This document shows positions 1-10,961 of a stretch of 64,000 nt of DNA, in pieces. Both the position numbers and the translations under genes were made by a program. Each line of letters begins with the position of its first letter. Within the stretch, counting starts at the first letter, position 1. The notes under the pieces were generated by a model. It saw nothing but the letters and a program-made list of their open reading frames with translations, did no database searches and was not told the DNA's origin. Source of the stretch: Beroe forskalii (lineage: Eukaryota; Ctenophora; Nuda; Beroida; Beroidae); the NCBI GenBank assembly GCA_011033025.1, contig WFMF01000202.1:62001-126000 (forward strand). Reading direction: 5' to 3'.

Positions 1-56
1 TTCTATTTCTATTTCTATTTCTATTTCTATTTCTATTTCTATTTCTATTTCTATTT
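1..56. repeat. TTCTAT hexamer microsatellite
   Basis: About nine uninterrupted copies of TTCTAT run from the left edge of the window. The array probably continues to the left. Confidence 0.95.
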
Positions 57-108
57 AAGTGAGTGAATTTTTCCTAAGCATTATACTGATTCTCTTCCTA
101 TTCAACAG

Positions 109-233
109 GCTCAATAAACCTAAAAAAGAGACAGACAATAACAACAAAAGGTACAAAAAGCTAGCCAAATCAATCAAGACAGAGCTTGAGAATGTTCCTG
201 TGAAAACTGTGAAAAGGCTAGGTTGTTTCTTTT
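109..233 (+). CDS. Candidate internal exon, unknown protein
   Basis: A pyrimidine-rich acceptor (TTCAACAG, ending at 108) is followed by an open frame rich in Lys and Glu; it contains NKRYKKLAKSIKTELENV. The donor at CTAG|GTTG is weak. I do not recognise the protein. It could be an upstream exon of the gene that ends at 2752, with the hAT-type element sitting in the intron between them. Only composition and one good splice site support it, so this is a low-confidence call. Confidence 0.3.
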
Positions 234-506
234 CTTAATAATAATTCAAAAATATCATAGACCACAGATTCTGCATAAACTTGAACCACTTATAGTGCAA
301 CAGCAATTTCTTTATTTGTTGCTTAGTTTTGATAGATACTTCATGATCTTTAAAGTATTGTTTTCTATTGAATAGTTAAATCTGTTTGGTTTGCTCAAGA
401 ACAGACGACTGCAATGTCCTTTTGATTATATCCAGGCTTCCGAAACTAGGAAGTACAGATTGTATCAGTAATATTTTTGTTTGGTAAGAAAATTATAAGC
501 CAAAAC

Positions 507-2021
507 TAGGGTTTGCAACCGATATTATCGGCGATAAATTATCGCCGATAAAACGTGAAAAATAATTATCGGTTATCGGCGATAAAATCTGACCGATAAT
601 ACCGATAATTTAATAGGCAAAATCTACCATCTTTTGAAGAAGTTTCCCGACACTACTTAAGCACTTCACCCTAATATCACATTACCCAGACTTCACTTTT
701 TCCTGGAACCACTATGGCACCGCTTAACTCTGGACACCATTTTACCCAGAAGCCATTAAGCCCCGACGACAGTCTGGCAGTATTCCCTGACACCACTTTG
801 GCATGACGGCCTGACACCACTCTAACCTGACACTACATTATCCCAAATCCACTTTTCGCTGACACCACTTTACCCGGACACCACTTTACCCTGACAACAC
901 TTTACCCGAAAACCACTTTATTTTGGCACCAATTAACCCTGACACCCCGCAACACTGATAACACTTCACCCTGAAACCACTGAGCCCTGATGGCAGTTTT
1001 CCCTACGCCAATTTTTCCTGACACCCATTAACCCTGACACCAGTTTATCCTAATACCACTTAACCCTGACAGCACTTTACCATGCCATCACTTCACCCTA
1101 CCACCTCTTGCATTCTATACCCTTACACCAGTAAACCCTGACACAACTTTACCATGACACCATTTTACTCTGACACAAATTTACTCTGAAACCACTTCAT
1201 AGTTACTCTGACACCACCTTTTTACACTGATACCATTTAACCCCAAAACCACTTTATCCTGAAACCATAACAGGACACTCACTAGAACTCCACTTTACCC
1301 TGGCACCAGTTCAACCTTGACAACACTCAACTCTGACACCACTTCGTTCCGACACAACTTAACACTGGCACTATTTTGCCCAGACACTCCGTCACTTTGA
1401 CACTATTTCACTCTGACACCACTGAACTCTGGCACCCTTGAACTCTGCCACCACTTTACCTTGGTACCATTTTGCCCTGACACCATTTTAATTTGACTTC
1501 AATAAAACCCTGACAACGCATTACAACATTACATTGACACAACATTACACCGAAACCAGTTAAAACCCTGACTTCACTCAACCCTGGTATCACCTTACAA
1601 TTACCCTGACACGATTTTACCCTAACATGATTTTACCTTGACACAACGCATTAGTGCATTACCTTGAAACCACTTTACACCGACACCATTTTGACCTGAC
1701 AACACTTCACTGGGTAAACTGGTGTTATTACCTCGACAGTCGACACCACAATATTACACCCTGACAACGTATTACCTCGACACCACTTTAAACCGACACC
1801 ATTTTGCCCTGACAACACTTCACTGGGTAAAGTGTTGTCAGGTTAACTTATTAGTTGAGGCGTACACCTCACTACATTTAAAAAATAAAGGCCAATTCTG
1901 AACCACATATCGAAAAAGGAGGTTAAAATTTTATCGGCGATAATTATCGGTATCGGCGATAATTATGAAAAATTATCGATTATCGCCGATAAAAATTTTT
2001 GGACCGATAATGCAAACCCTA
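507..2021. mobile_element. Non-autonomous hAT-type DNA transposon (1.5 kb)
   Basis: The terminal inverted repeat begins TAGGGTTTGCA on the left and ends TGCAAACCCTA on the right. The element is flanked by an exact 8-bp target-site duplication, GCCAAAAC, at 499-506 and 2022-2029. An 8-bp duplication is the hallmark of hAT transposases. Next to both ends lie palindromic copies of TTATCGGCGATAA. There is no transposase frame; the interior is a degenerate minisatellite. It must have been mobilised in trans. Confidence 0.85.
640..1850. repeat. Degenerate CTGACACCACTTTACC minisatellite inside the hAT-type element
   Basis: Roughly 60 diverged copies of a 16-20-bp unit (CTGACACCACTTTACC and variants such as CTGACAACACTTCACC) fill the middle of the transposon. 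Near 1810-1850 the unit turns around: CTGACAACACTTCACTGGG is followed by TAAAGTGTTGTCAGG, which makes a hairpin. There is no open frame through it. Confidence 0.9.
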
Positions 2022-2335
2022 GCCAAAACCACCTTATTTTTTATTCTTGCAGAATATATTTTGATCCTCTCGGAATCATTCCCTGCGCAGCATTAAAGTA
2101 TGACCTAATGAATTAATACACGTCAATAAATAATGAAATGATGTAATAGATCATAGCATGTTATTTTGTGCTATTAATAGCCATGCAAATGCGTAAATGT
2201 GTACACATCTGATTTTTCTGTACATTTTGGCTCCTCTCAACTCGATACAATAAAATCCATTTCCAACAAAAACCCTGGCAACACCAGCTCGATACAATAC
2301 AATCCATTTCCAACAAACCCCATGTCCCCCTCCAG

Positions 2336-2752
2336 CTAGAAGACGTCATCTACTCCACTATTCGTGAGATGGGCTATGATGCCGTGTCGGTGTTCTCTAA
2401 TAGCGCTGGTGATCAGCGAGTTGCAGTAGTGGCAATAGCGCAGTACTCCCGACTTAAAGTTACATCTCATCTTCCCATAAACGTTGTAGAGGTAAGTGGA
2501 GCAAGTTTGTCAGGGTAAGTTTATGTACTAAGGTGTATGGTGCTCATCAGTTCAATACTACTTGTCAAAATGGTGGTAAAAAAGGTTCAGTGAAGGGAGC
2601 CAAGTGTGGTCCCAAGGTCTGAGGTCTCCGTATTGTGACTCCGTGGTCCGTATATAATGAAATTAACGATTTTTCAGATCGAAGTTAAAGGGAAGCATTT
2701 TAAGATGCCAAGCGTACCGCTATCGGAATTCCTACTCCAACGGCGACGATAA
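2336..2752 (+). CDS. 3'-terminal exons of an unrecognised gene
   Basis: Two exons join in phase 0: 2336-2491 (52 codons) and 2678-2752 (24 codons plus TAA). The acceptors are CCCTCCAG and TTTTTCAG; the donor is GAG|GTAAGT. The first exon reads LEDVIYSTIREMGYDAVSVF and continues with a hydrophobic, beta-rich stretch (VAVVAIAQYSRLKV). The second ends LSEFLLQRRR. I do not recognise the family. A possible upstream exon at 2057-2101 (containing YFDPLGIIPCAALK) has a good acceptor (TTCTTGCAG) but its phase does not match, so a further exon may be missing. The 5' part of the gene is unresolved. Confidence 0.6.
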
Positions 2753-3838
2753 TCGTGAAATTTGGGTTGATTTTCTATTCTAACGCAATACTTGCGGTTA
2801 GATGAATTTGAGGACAAATCTACATTTCCACGAGGATATCATTAATCTCCTGCTGTCATCTTGCTATCTTGGGGCTCCGTTGGTCTCAGTACGGGGCAAA
2901 TATTTTGTATTGTATTGGCAATTCTGAGCCATACACAGTTTTATGCCTGGTAAGGGAAAAATTAAATAATTATTACTACAGTCTTACAGCCTAGTCAGTC
3001 CTGCATAATTTTGAATTTCAAGGAAATTCAGGTTCTTGAAGTAATTCTCAAATATGAAATATCAAATTTTCATAAAATCACAGCTGATTTTATTGTTTTA
3101 GTTATCCTTTGTTATAATGTTATACTATCAATACACAATCCTATTTCGCAAGTCTTAATAAATAATATTGAATTAATATCTATTCAAAAGGGTTGCATGC
3201 TATCGCATATGTATTATGATGATTTAATGGATTTGCTGCTAAATTTATTCATTATTGACATGATAAGATGGCTTAATTTGATGTAGAATGATTTCTGAAT
3301 TCTGTTTCTTTTCCATATTGTGAAAATTTTGTGATTTGGTCTTTTACTCGACTCTCATATTTTATTGAACTATACATGGATGATAAATTCCATATTGTAA
3401 GGCTGAGTGTACATTCCATGCATACTTGACACACTTACTAATTTTTATTCGTGTTTGAATTTCAAACGCGTTTGACTTATGCATTTTGTGTGATGATGAA
3501 TGCGCGCCGTGATTTCTATAGAGGCGCGTTTCGTAAAGGCGTGATGGGATAATTGGAAATGTGCCAGAGAATGGCACTTGACGTGAGAAATCTTTCTGAG
3601 GTGTCGCCACCTCTGAGATCGGTGTCTGAAATTTCCACAAAACCACAATTTGTACGCGTGTGATACTGATTTAACAGTATATTCACCTACGTACATGACG
3701 CCGCGCGATCGGAAATTTCAGAAGAATTCTCATTTCTCGAGGTGGCGACACCTGCCTTTTCATTACACCACCGAATTGGATTATCACAGAAATTTGATTG
3801 CACCATTTTTGAAACCCTAATCAGAATTTTCTGTATAG
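2753..3838. other. Non-coding, no gene seen
   Basis: A+T-rich sequence with no convincing exon. The inverted pair AGGTGTCGCCACCTC (about 3599) and GAGGTGGCGACACCT (about 3738) brackets 3.6-3.75 kb and could form a foldback. Confidence 0.5.
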
Positions 3839-3964
3839 GATGTTAAGATGATTGCTGATTGTTTCTATCATCGAACGGTTCACGAGATGGGATGGAACCG
3901 ACGCATATTGAAAAGGTCCCCACCATGGCTCTTCGACATTGAAAAGAATGACTTCAGTTCACAG
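3839..3964 (+). CDS. Probable coding exon, unknown protein
   Basis: Forty-two open codons lie between a good acceptor (TTTTCTGTATAG) and a donor (CAG|GTGTGT). The exon reads DVKMIADCFYHRTVHEMGW and ends FDIEKNDFSSQ. An ATG at 3848 could be the start codon if this is a first exon. It ends in phase 0, while the next exon I can identify (8493) needs phase 1. Either an exon between them is missing or they belong to different genes. I do not recognise the family. Confidence 0.45.
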
Positions 3965-6900
3965 GTGTGTACATACATTTATAGACTTATTTGGTTTAAA
4001 TTAAAAAGGTCGCATATTTAACGGCAAATTGGTGAATAACATAATCTATTCGAGATTTTATTTGTAGGTAGGGGTAAAGTTACAGTAAAACCCACGTTTC
4101 CTAGGTGAATAATGCTCACTAATATAACAAACGCTTAAAATCTCGATAATACGAGACATCAGGATTACTTCACTGGCGAAATGACCGTTACTTTCAATTT
4201 GGTTTCGATTAAAACCAAGGCTATATTTTCGGTAAGTACTTTGATTTTACCAGGACAACTCGGAATCGTTGAACCATGCGGCTTCTCATCTCTTATCATT
4301 TTTACTCGTTTTAATTTTATTCAATTCACTTTGCACCTTGTGGCTTCACGTGTTGGAAATTGTGCCATATCTTGGTTTTAGGTTAAATGTTTGTTAGGAC
4401 TACCTCTAATCTAACGTATGAATTGAGCGATAAGATGACAAGAACAATATCACATTGCTCAATTCAATCCAATTCGTACCAGCGTATCAAATTGTAATTG
4501 ATTGATTTAAATCTGCCTCCTAATTAAAGTATTAGCAACCCAAGCCATTTAAATTCAACTTGAAATCAAAGTTTATAGTTACATGAAATAATAATAATGG
4601 CAGCTGCGATATCAAGTTACTGTCAGGTGGATCGTGAATTTAATTAAATTATAAGTATGAACCCTCGCACGCGTACAGTTCCTTTCTACTTTAATTCGTT
4701 CGAATAAGTTAATTCATTATCATTACTTCATTGACTGCTGTTTGTACTCCCTGTTGCCATGCCATCTTTTCAATTGTTACCATAGCTTATGTTACCCAAT
4801 AAGCCATTGAACAAGAATTTTTTCGAATGCTTTGTTTGATAGTTTGTAGGTCTTGTATGGTTTAATCCATTCATTTTTGAAATTTATCGTATTCAATGGT
4901 GAGATCTTGGTGGTACTTTAGACATGATATGGCATTTAAATTTTCCTAAGGCAGAGCACGTAGAATAAGTATGTAAAAGTATTGTAATTTGGGGATGCTC
5001 AAACCACGACGATCTAATAATACCCTACTTATCCCTAATTTCACGTATTTAACACACATTTGCAACGTGTGGTGTTAAAATGGAACACATTTCTCATTTA
5101 TAACACCACCCCACACACACCGCGCATCAGTGGTCACCTGCGAGATTTATTAGTTGCATTCACATCATTTGCAGCTGGAAATAACGTCATTTTCATGTCT
5201 TAAAGTGTGGAATTGATGACGAAATCCTGCATTTTCCTGTGTGCTGCATGCAGGCATGGTGATTGCCGGTAGCATGCACGTTTTCCAGTACCGCTAAAGT
5301 ATATATAGCGCCAATATAATATATCGGTTTATTAGTTTATGTGGTCAAGGTCACGATAGGCATGATACTGGATAAAATTATAGGGCGTTGCCCTCACATT
5401 ATTGGGCACAGCATTTTCTTGATGGGTTGCATGTCTGATGTCCCTCCAAAAAATCAAAGGCTTATTTAATAAAATGTGCTTCTGAATTTTTGACTGAATT
5501 TGTAAAATGTGATTGAAATTACATTTTCCGCCGCCAACCGTATCAGTTCCTCTCGCATCATTAAACTATTTAATATCAGCTATTGAAATATTAAGATATT
5601 ATCATCTGGTTCAATATCAGTTTCAGTGGATTATCAATGGAACCATTGTTCCGAATTCTGGTAAATGTCCAGAAAGTGTGATTGTTCCTTTCACTATTAC
5701 ACCGACTTGCCTTTTTAAATACTAACAACGAATTAATTTTGTTCATGATAAACTATAAAATGATGTGGTTACGGCGGTTTCATTATAATTTAATATAATT
5801 TTATCGGTAGCTCGAGAAAACCGTGCTTGACATAAAGCGTGAGTCAAGTTTTTGTTCCGTAATTTACTGCGAATGAATATTTGAAACATTATAGATGATA
5901 TTCATGTTTATACCCGTTTGAATTGATACGATAATTGTTATACTGTCGTACGTTTTACCTTATGAAACCAGAGATATGATGATGTGGAACGAAATTTGGG
6001 AATTTAACGGAAAATCCCTCCATTTTATTATTTTCGGACCCCATGACATTTCAATATGAAGACATGAAGTCATCATACGCTAATTTGGGAAAAATCCCCA
6101 TAATTTCGATCCCGAGAATTATTGCCCCTCCAAAATATGCCCCGTGAATTAGACGAATGTGTTTTGACATGAAGGTTTTCACACAAAATGTGACTGAATG
6201 GAAGACACGACTTTTCTTATCCGATCTAGCCCTAACTGAAAAGTGGGCGTGATCAGTTGTCACGCTATTGAAACTTCGACTATAATGTATCTTCTCATTT
6301 TATTCATGATGATCTAATTTCGATTACTCAATTAGGTCACAAAAATATACTATCAGAGTTTTTGTTTTCATTTAGTTCTTAGACAATCTGACGTAATGCC
6401 ATTGAATCTAGCGGTGATGTATTGATCAATCAGTTGAACAGTGCATCTTAAAAGTTAGAGTTTGTAGCCATTCACGTATTTCATTTGAAGTTTTGAGGAT
6501 TTTCATGTTAAAGACGATGTTATTCAAAGATACTGCCGCACAAAATAAATCGAGACTATATTCTCATCTTGTATTGAGATTATAAATCATAACTTTCTTG
6601 GCAATGTTTCATAAAAAGATAAGCAATAGACTTCGTAATCGTTGGTGATGTAAACTTCGTTCATTCTTTGTTTCATTTTCATCGCTCACTTCGCCACTCT
6701 GCGTCAAACTTTTGTGATTTCTCATCATATGCAGTTGAAAATACTGAGACATTCGTATATTATTAAAATAAGTAATTCGCATATGTATACATTGATAGCC
6801 TGCTTGATTATTGTGTGCTATAGTTGCATGCCATGAATAGACTCCATAACAAACAGAAACTCCTTCTCTTTTTCTAATAGAAACTTTCGTTGATGCTGTC

Positions 6901-8492
6901 ACGCTTTTCGGATGTTGTCTTGATGTTGCAATGATATTTCAATGATTTCTTGTTGGAATAGCCTTGATAAACACACTGAGACTCTGAGACAATTTGAAAG
7001 TGCATTCTTGAGAAAAACCCCTTATTTTTGCATTTACTAATACTTGATCAATCACTAGGGATTTCAAAAGTTCAAGCAGTTCACGGGACAAGATTCTAGG
7101 CAACATTTATTTTTCAATACATTTTCTCGGAAATTACTGCTTCTTCACGCTACTTCAACATTCTTCATTAATCTATAGCGACTGCCACGCACCGTTGATA
7201 TGCGTTTCTCCATATGCGGTGCTGTTAAAACGTTTAAAATGTTGCAAATGTTTACTAACTCTGCTACTTCCTCGCTCTGTGAACGGGCCACCGAGACTAT
7301 AATATTTTAAAATACCTTCGTTTTCTTCATTTCTGTTGTCTCATTTCTTAGCAACAATTGATTCTTCGATTTACAGTTTTATGTGACTGCTTGGAGTTTG
7401 GATTCTTAATTTCTTTTTAAGAAGTTATTAGTAAGTCCAATGGCATGGAATGGGTTGCTGTGACATCTAGAATACTGTAGGCTGATGAGACAAAAATTTC
7501 AATGTCCATGTTTTTCCTTTCTTCAAAATATCACTAGTTTTTCCATGTTGTTGTGTATTCAAACTCCACAACCAGTATGCTGTATGACGACAGATGTATT
7601 TATGTATGCCCGGATATAAACCCTCGGTCATCTCACCCCTGCAAGCGAACAAGTCCAATTAATTAAAGCCATATACGTTGGAGGCAGAGGAGTGCTGCTA
7701 CTTATTAATTTCACAGCTATATAGCTGCTCTTTCGATGGAACACATTCACTTGAAGAACATGGTTTATTCGGTAGTTTGTGATTTCAATATGATCGCTAT
7801 GAGTTGGTAGGACAACTTCAATACGCACTGAACTGTTCACATCGTATGTAAACGCTGTGCACTATTCGAGGATTTGTCCGAAATTCTCAGTTTTTGTCAC
7901 TTCAACTCGGCAGGGGGGGTGTTGGCAATGTTTACTCCAACTTATGATTTCAAAATATCCTTTATTATTGCCAATTATTTTTGGGTAAGTATGAAGCAAA
8001 AACAACGATTAAACAGTTAACCAATGTCTCAATTGAGGAAGAAATCAGTACCAAGACTAGTGTGAATCTACAAATCCTTCGATAGTAAGAAGACAGATAA
8101 AGCAAAGCCATTTCACCCACACAATCTAAAGCAAAGCATTGTCTCCAACTTCCACCATGACTCAGATTTATCCAGGTATAACATTTTTCGAGTTTTGAGC
8201 ATTGATGACTTGAATTTGAGATAAATGAAATGATCTTCACAACAATATTTGTACGTATTATCTGAGGTGATTTGCCTATGCATACTTTGTCTGGCTATTG
8301 TTTTAAAATGAATAAATTTTACTCATGAGTGGGGCGCGCGCGCTCGAAGGAGTCCAGGCAACGTCTGGCAGCAGATGAACATGTTTATCTCTTGAATTTC
8401 CTCCCTTAAAATTCTCAAAAATTCCCACTTCAAGTTGAAGTACTTCAAATTCCGATTTCCCACTTCAAATTCCCTGACAAATCTTCCTGTAG
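3965..8492. other. Long intron or intergenic DNA
   Basis: 4.5 kb of A+T-rich sequence. I found no further exon with both splice sites and an open frame. It contains one copy of the recurrent foldback core at 5184-5222. Confidence 0.5.
5184..5222 (-). repeat. Foldback core, copy J
   Basis: Read on the minus strand this gives CGTCATCAATTCCACAC, then TTTAAGACATGA, then AATGACG. It has the same outer pairs and spacing as the cores in the phosphatase introns, but lacks the outer GGCGGTT arms. Confidence 0.55.
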
Positions 8493-9813
8493 GCCGGAGA
8501 AAAGTACCGAAGATGTGCACTACCAAGTCCCGGTATGAGGAGTACAACAAGATCCAGCTGTGCAAGTACCACTACATGAAGACCAGGCCTGCAGTCTCCA
8601 CCACGGTAAGTGACACGATTCAATGTCAGGGGGAGTTCAGAGTGGGGTCTGGGGCGAATAATATGTTCCACTCCTATTGCATATATTGAGAAATGATTTC
8701 GGAAACTTAGATATTTTACTCATTTAAGGCATGTTGTTATTGGGAGTTCAGAATGGGGGGAATATGTCCCACTCCTTCATTGAGAACTCATATTCTCGTG
8801 GTGCATTTATATTGAGCAGAATAACTTTAATTATGGAAATTGGAAAATATCGTTCGGATAAAAGTTCTGATTTTCTTCGATCTCAATCTATTTCTCGTCT
8901 TCAGAACAAACCAAGACAGCTGGGGGAGCTGGCTGGTCTTCTGGTGATGCACAATGCCGACAGACAGTGTACTCAGGAGGTATAGAAATTTGTAATTTTT
9001 ACCGTTTTTACCTTTTAATTTTTATTGCCTTTTTAACTTTAATTTTTAATTGTTGTATCTAATGTTTTACTTTTTTGACTCCCTGGCCCTTCAAAAATTA
9101 CAGATAGCAATAATGTGGGACTGAAATGGCTGATTATTGATATTTCAGGTACATTTCTATTTAAAAGAAATGTTCGAGCAATCGAAGAAAAATCCTGAGG
9201 CCTTTTCTTCGAAGTTCGTTCGAAACAAGCCCATACTTTCTGCAAAAAGTAAAACTGGTAAGTACACTACTTACAATTCATGTTTATTCTTAATGAAATG
9301 AAAATTGAGATTTAAATTTTGACAGCTCTTTTCCTCTTGATCATCCATACGTGAATTGGTGTGTTCTTGGCCAGCTAAAATTGATTTGAATCTAATAACG
9401 CTCACCTCCCAGCTCCCTCTACGCCGAAGAAAGCAGACACGCCCAACTCCGTACAGCGTGTCATGTTCAGCGCCCTCGGTCTGCCGCCGCAGAGACACGA
9501 ACTGCGCCGCATTCAGACCGTCCCCCACGGCGCAGTCCGCGGCAGCAGCGCGGCGGACCACGCCGCCTCGCTCACCCTCCTCTCAGCGCCGCCCACCGCG
9601 TCCCCCGGACCACGGGATCAGAAGGTGTACATCAAACTGTCACGGCCAACGCCGCACAACTTTCAGAGCAGCCCGGCTACCGTCCGGAAACAGACTTACC
9701 GGCCCTTCTGCCTGATTCGTGGGGATCTGCAGGAGCAGGCCATGGTGAAAAACAAACCCATATCAGCACCCCCTTGTTCTCCAGCCCCCAGATTTGTTGG
9801 GAATGGGAAGTGA
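8493..9813 (+). CDS. 3' part of an unrecognised multi-exon gene
   Basis: Four exons join with consistent phases: 8493-8605, 8905-8979, 9149-9257 and 9413-9813 (TAA/TGA class stop at the end). Donors are GGTAAG, GGTATAG and GGTAAGT; acceptors are TTCCTGTAG, GTCTTCAG, ATTTCAG and CTCCCAG. The joined protein reads through SRYEEYNKIQLCKYHYMK, NKPRQLGELAGLLVMHNA and FYLKEMFEQSKKNPEAFSSK, then a Pro/Ser/Ala/Arg-rich tail that looks disordered. An AATAAA lies about 170 bp past the stop. I recognise no domain. The last exon is much richer in G+C than its surroundings. The first exon enters in phase 1, so at least one upstream exon is missing from this model. Confidence 0.7.
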
Positions 9814-9986
9814 ACGGACAGACTGCAATTTTATGTTAATTCGCGAGTTGCTTGAAATTAAATTTCAATTTCAACTTTGGCAGTTCGGCTACATAGCACA
9901 TAGGGGCTAGGGCATTTTGTCAATTTCCATCATTCTATGCGATAAAATGATAAAAATGCTGAAACTGAAAGCCGGGGCTCAAACGC

Positions 9987-9992
9987 AATAAA
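9987..9992 (+). promoter_or_regulatory. AATAAA polyadenylation signal
   Basis: A canonical hexamer 174 bp downstream of the stop of the plus-strand gene ending at 9813. It is the nearest one in the correct orientation. Confidence 0.6.
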
Positions 9993-10339
9993 TCTCTTAT
10001 GTTGATCTTGAATTCAATCGGCCGCCTTCAACTTAAACTTTGACATTTAAGTTTGATGAGATGCTTAATCATTATGATTTGAGATATTCATATTGTTGAA
10101 CGTTGGATACTGAATCTGATGTCTGAAAGTGAATATTTGAAAATACTTTAGAATTTAGTAATACTATTACTTTAGAATTAAATTTTGTTTCAATTTTCAG
10201 AACCCGATAATCGATGATTATCCTATGACTATGAGTATGTGGGCACATGGATCGAATTGGAAAAAACGGCGCACTTTTTAGCACACTTTTTTTAATAATT
10301 TAATAGTGATAACTAACGCATATGTGTCTTAATAATCAT

Positions 10340-10589
10340 AGGTCGAAAACAACAGGTTGAAAAGTAGGTCGAAAAGAAGGTTGAAAGGACATGTATTTAG
10401 AATTTTACTGTGCCCCAGTCTGGATGGTTTTCACAGAAGGAACTATCTTTTCCTCATCTCTCTTGAAGATTGAAAGCATGATCTGCAATTTCCAAGCCAA
10501 GAAGGGTCTTGATCTTTATCGAGCCCTTTCTACCTACCTTTTCAACCTACTTTTCAACCTACTTTTCGACCTGTTGCTTTCAACCTATG
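10340..10589. repeat. Foldback element with GGTTGAAAAGTAGGT units
   Basis: The left arm (10340-10388) starts ATAGGTCGAAAACAACAGGT. The right arm (10529-10589) read in reverse starts ATAGGTTGAAAGCAACAGGT. Both arms are built from repeated GGT(T/C)GAAAAG units. The central 140 bp is not repetitive. No clear target-site duplication was found. It lies between two convergent genes. Confidence 0.7.
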
Positions 10590-10961
10590 AAGTATGAGCA
10601 CACATAATAATAATACTAATACGCCGCGCCTTAAATTTAAAATGAGCAAAAATTAAACAAGTATTCACAAAGAATGGGTACAATTAAATTTCAATGACAG
10701 AGCTGCAAAAAACAATATTTATAATTATACATTTGTCACAGTCAGTGCTACAGTTTACACTGAACAAAATTGAAATTGGTCAATTCATTAACCGTAACGT
10801 AAGGACTTGAATATATACAATTACAAGTGACATAAAAACAGGGTCAGCGCTGATATGATGAGTTTCTTTCTTACTCTTAGATTTAGAAGAATAGAAGATC
10901 AAGAATGGTACAGAAAACACTTAAAATACAAAATTATATTTACACTTTTAAACAGCTTCTC

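Noticed and set aside
9356..9715. 119-codon frame overlapping the last exon at 9413
   Set aside because: The exon phase set by the preceding splice donor (ACT|G) selects the other frame, which ends at 9813.
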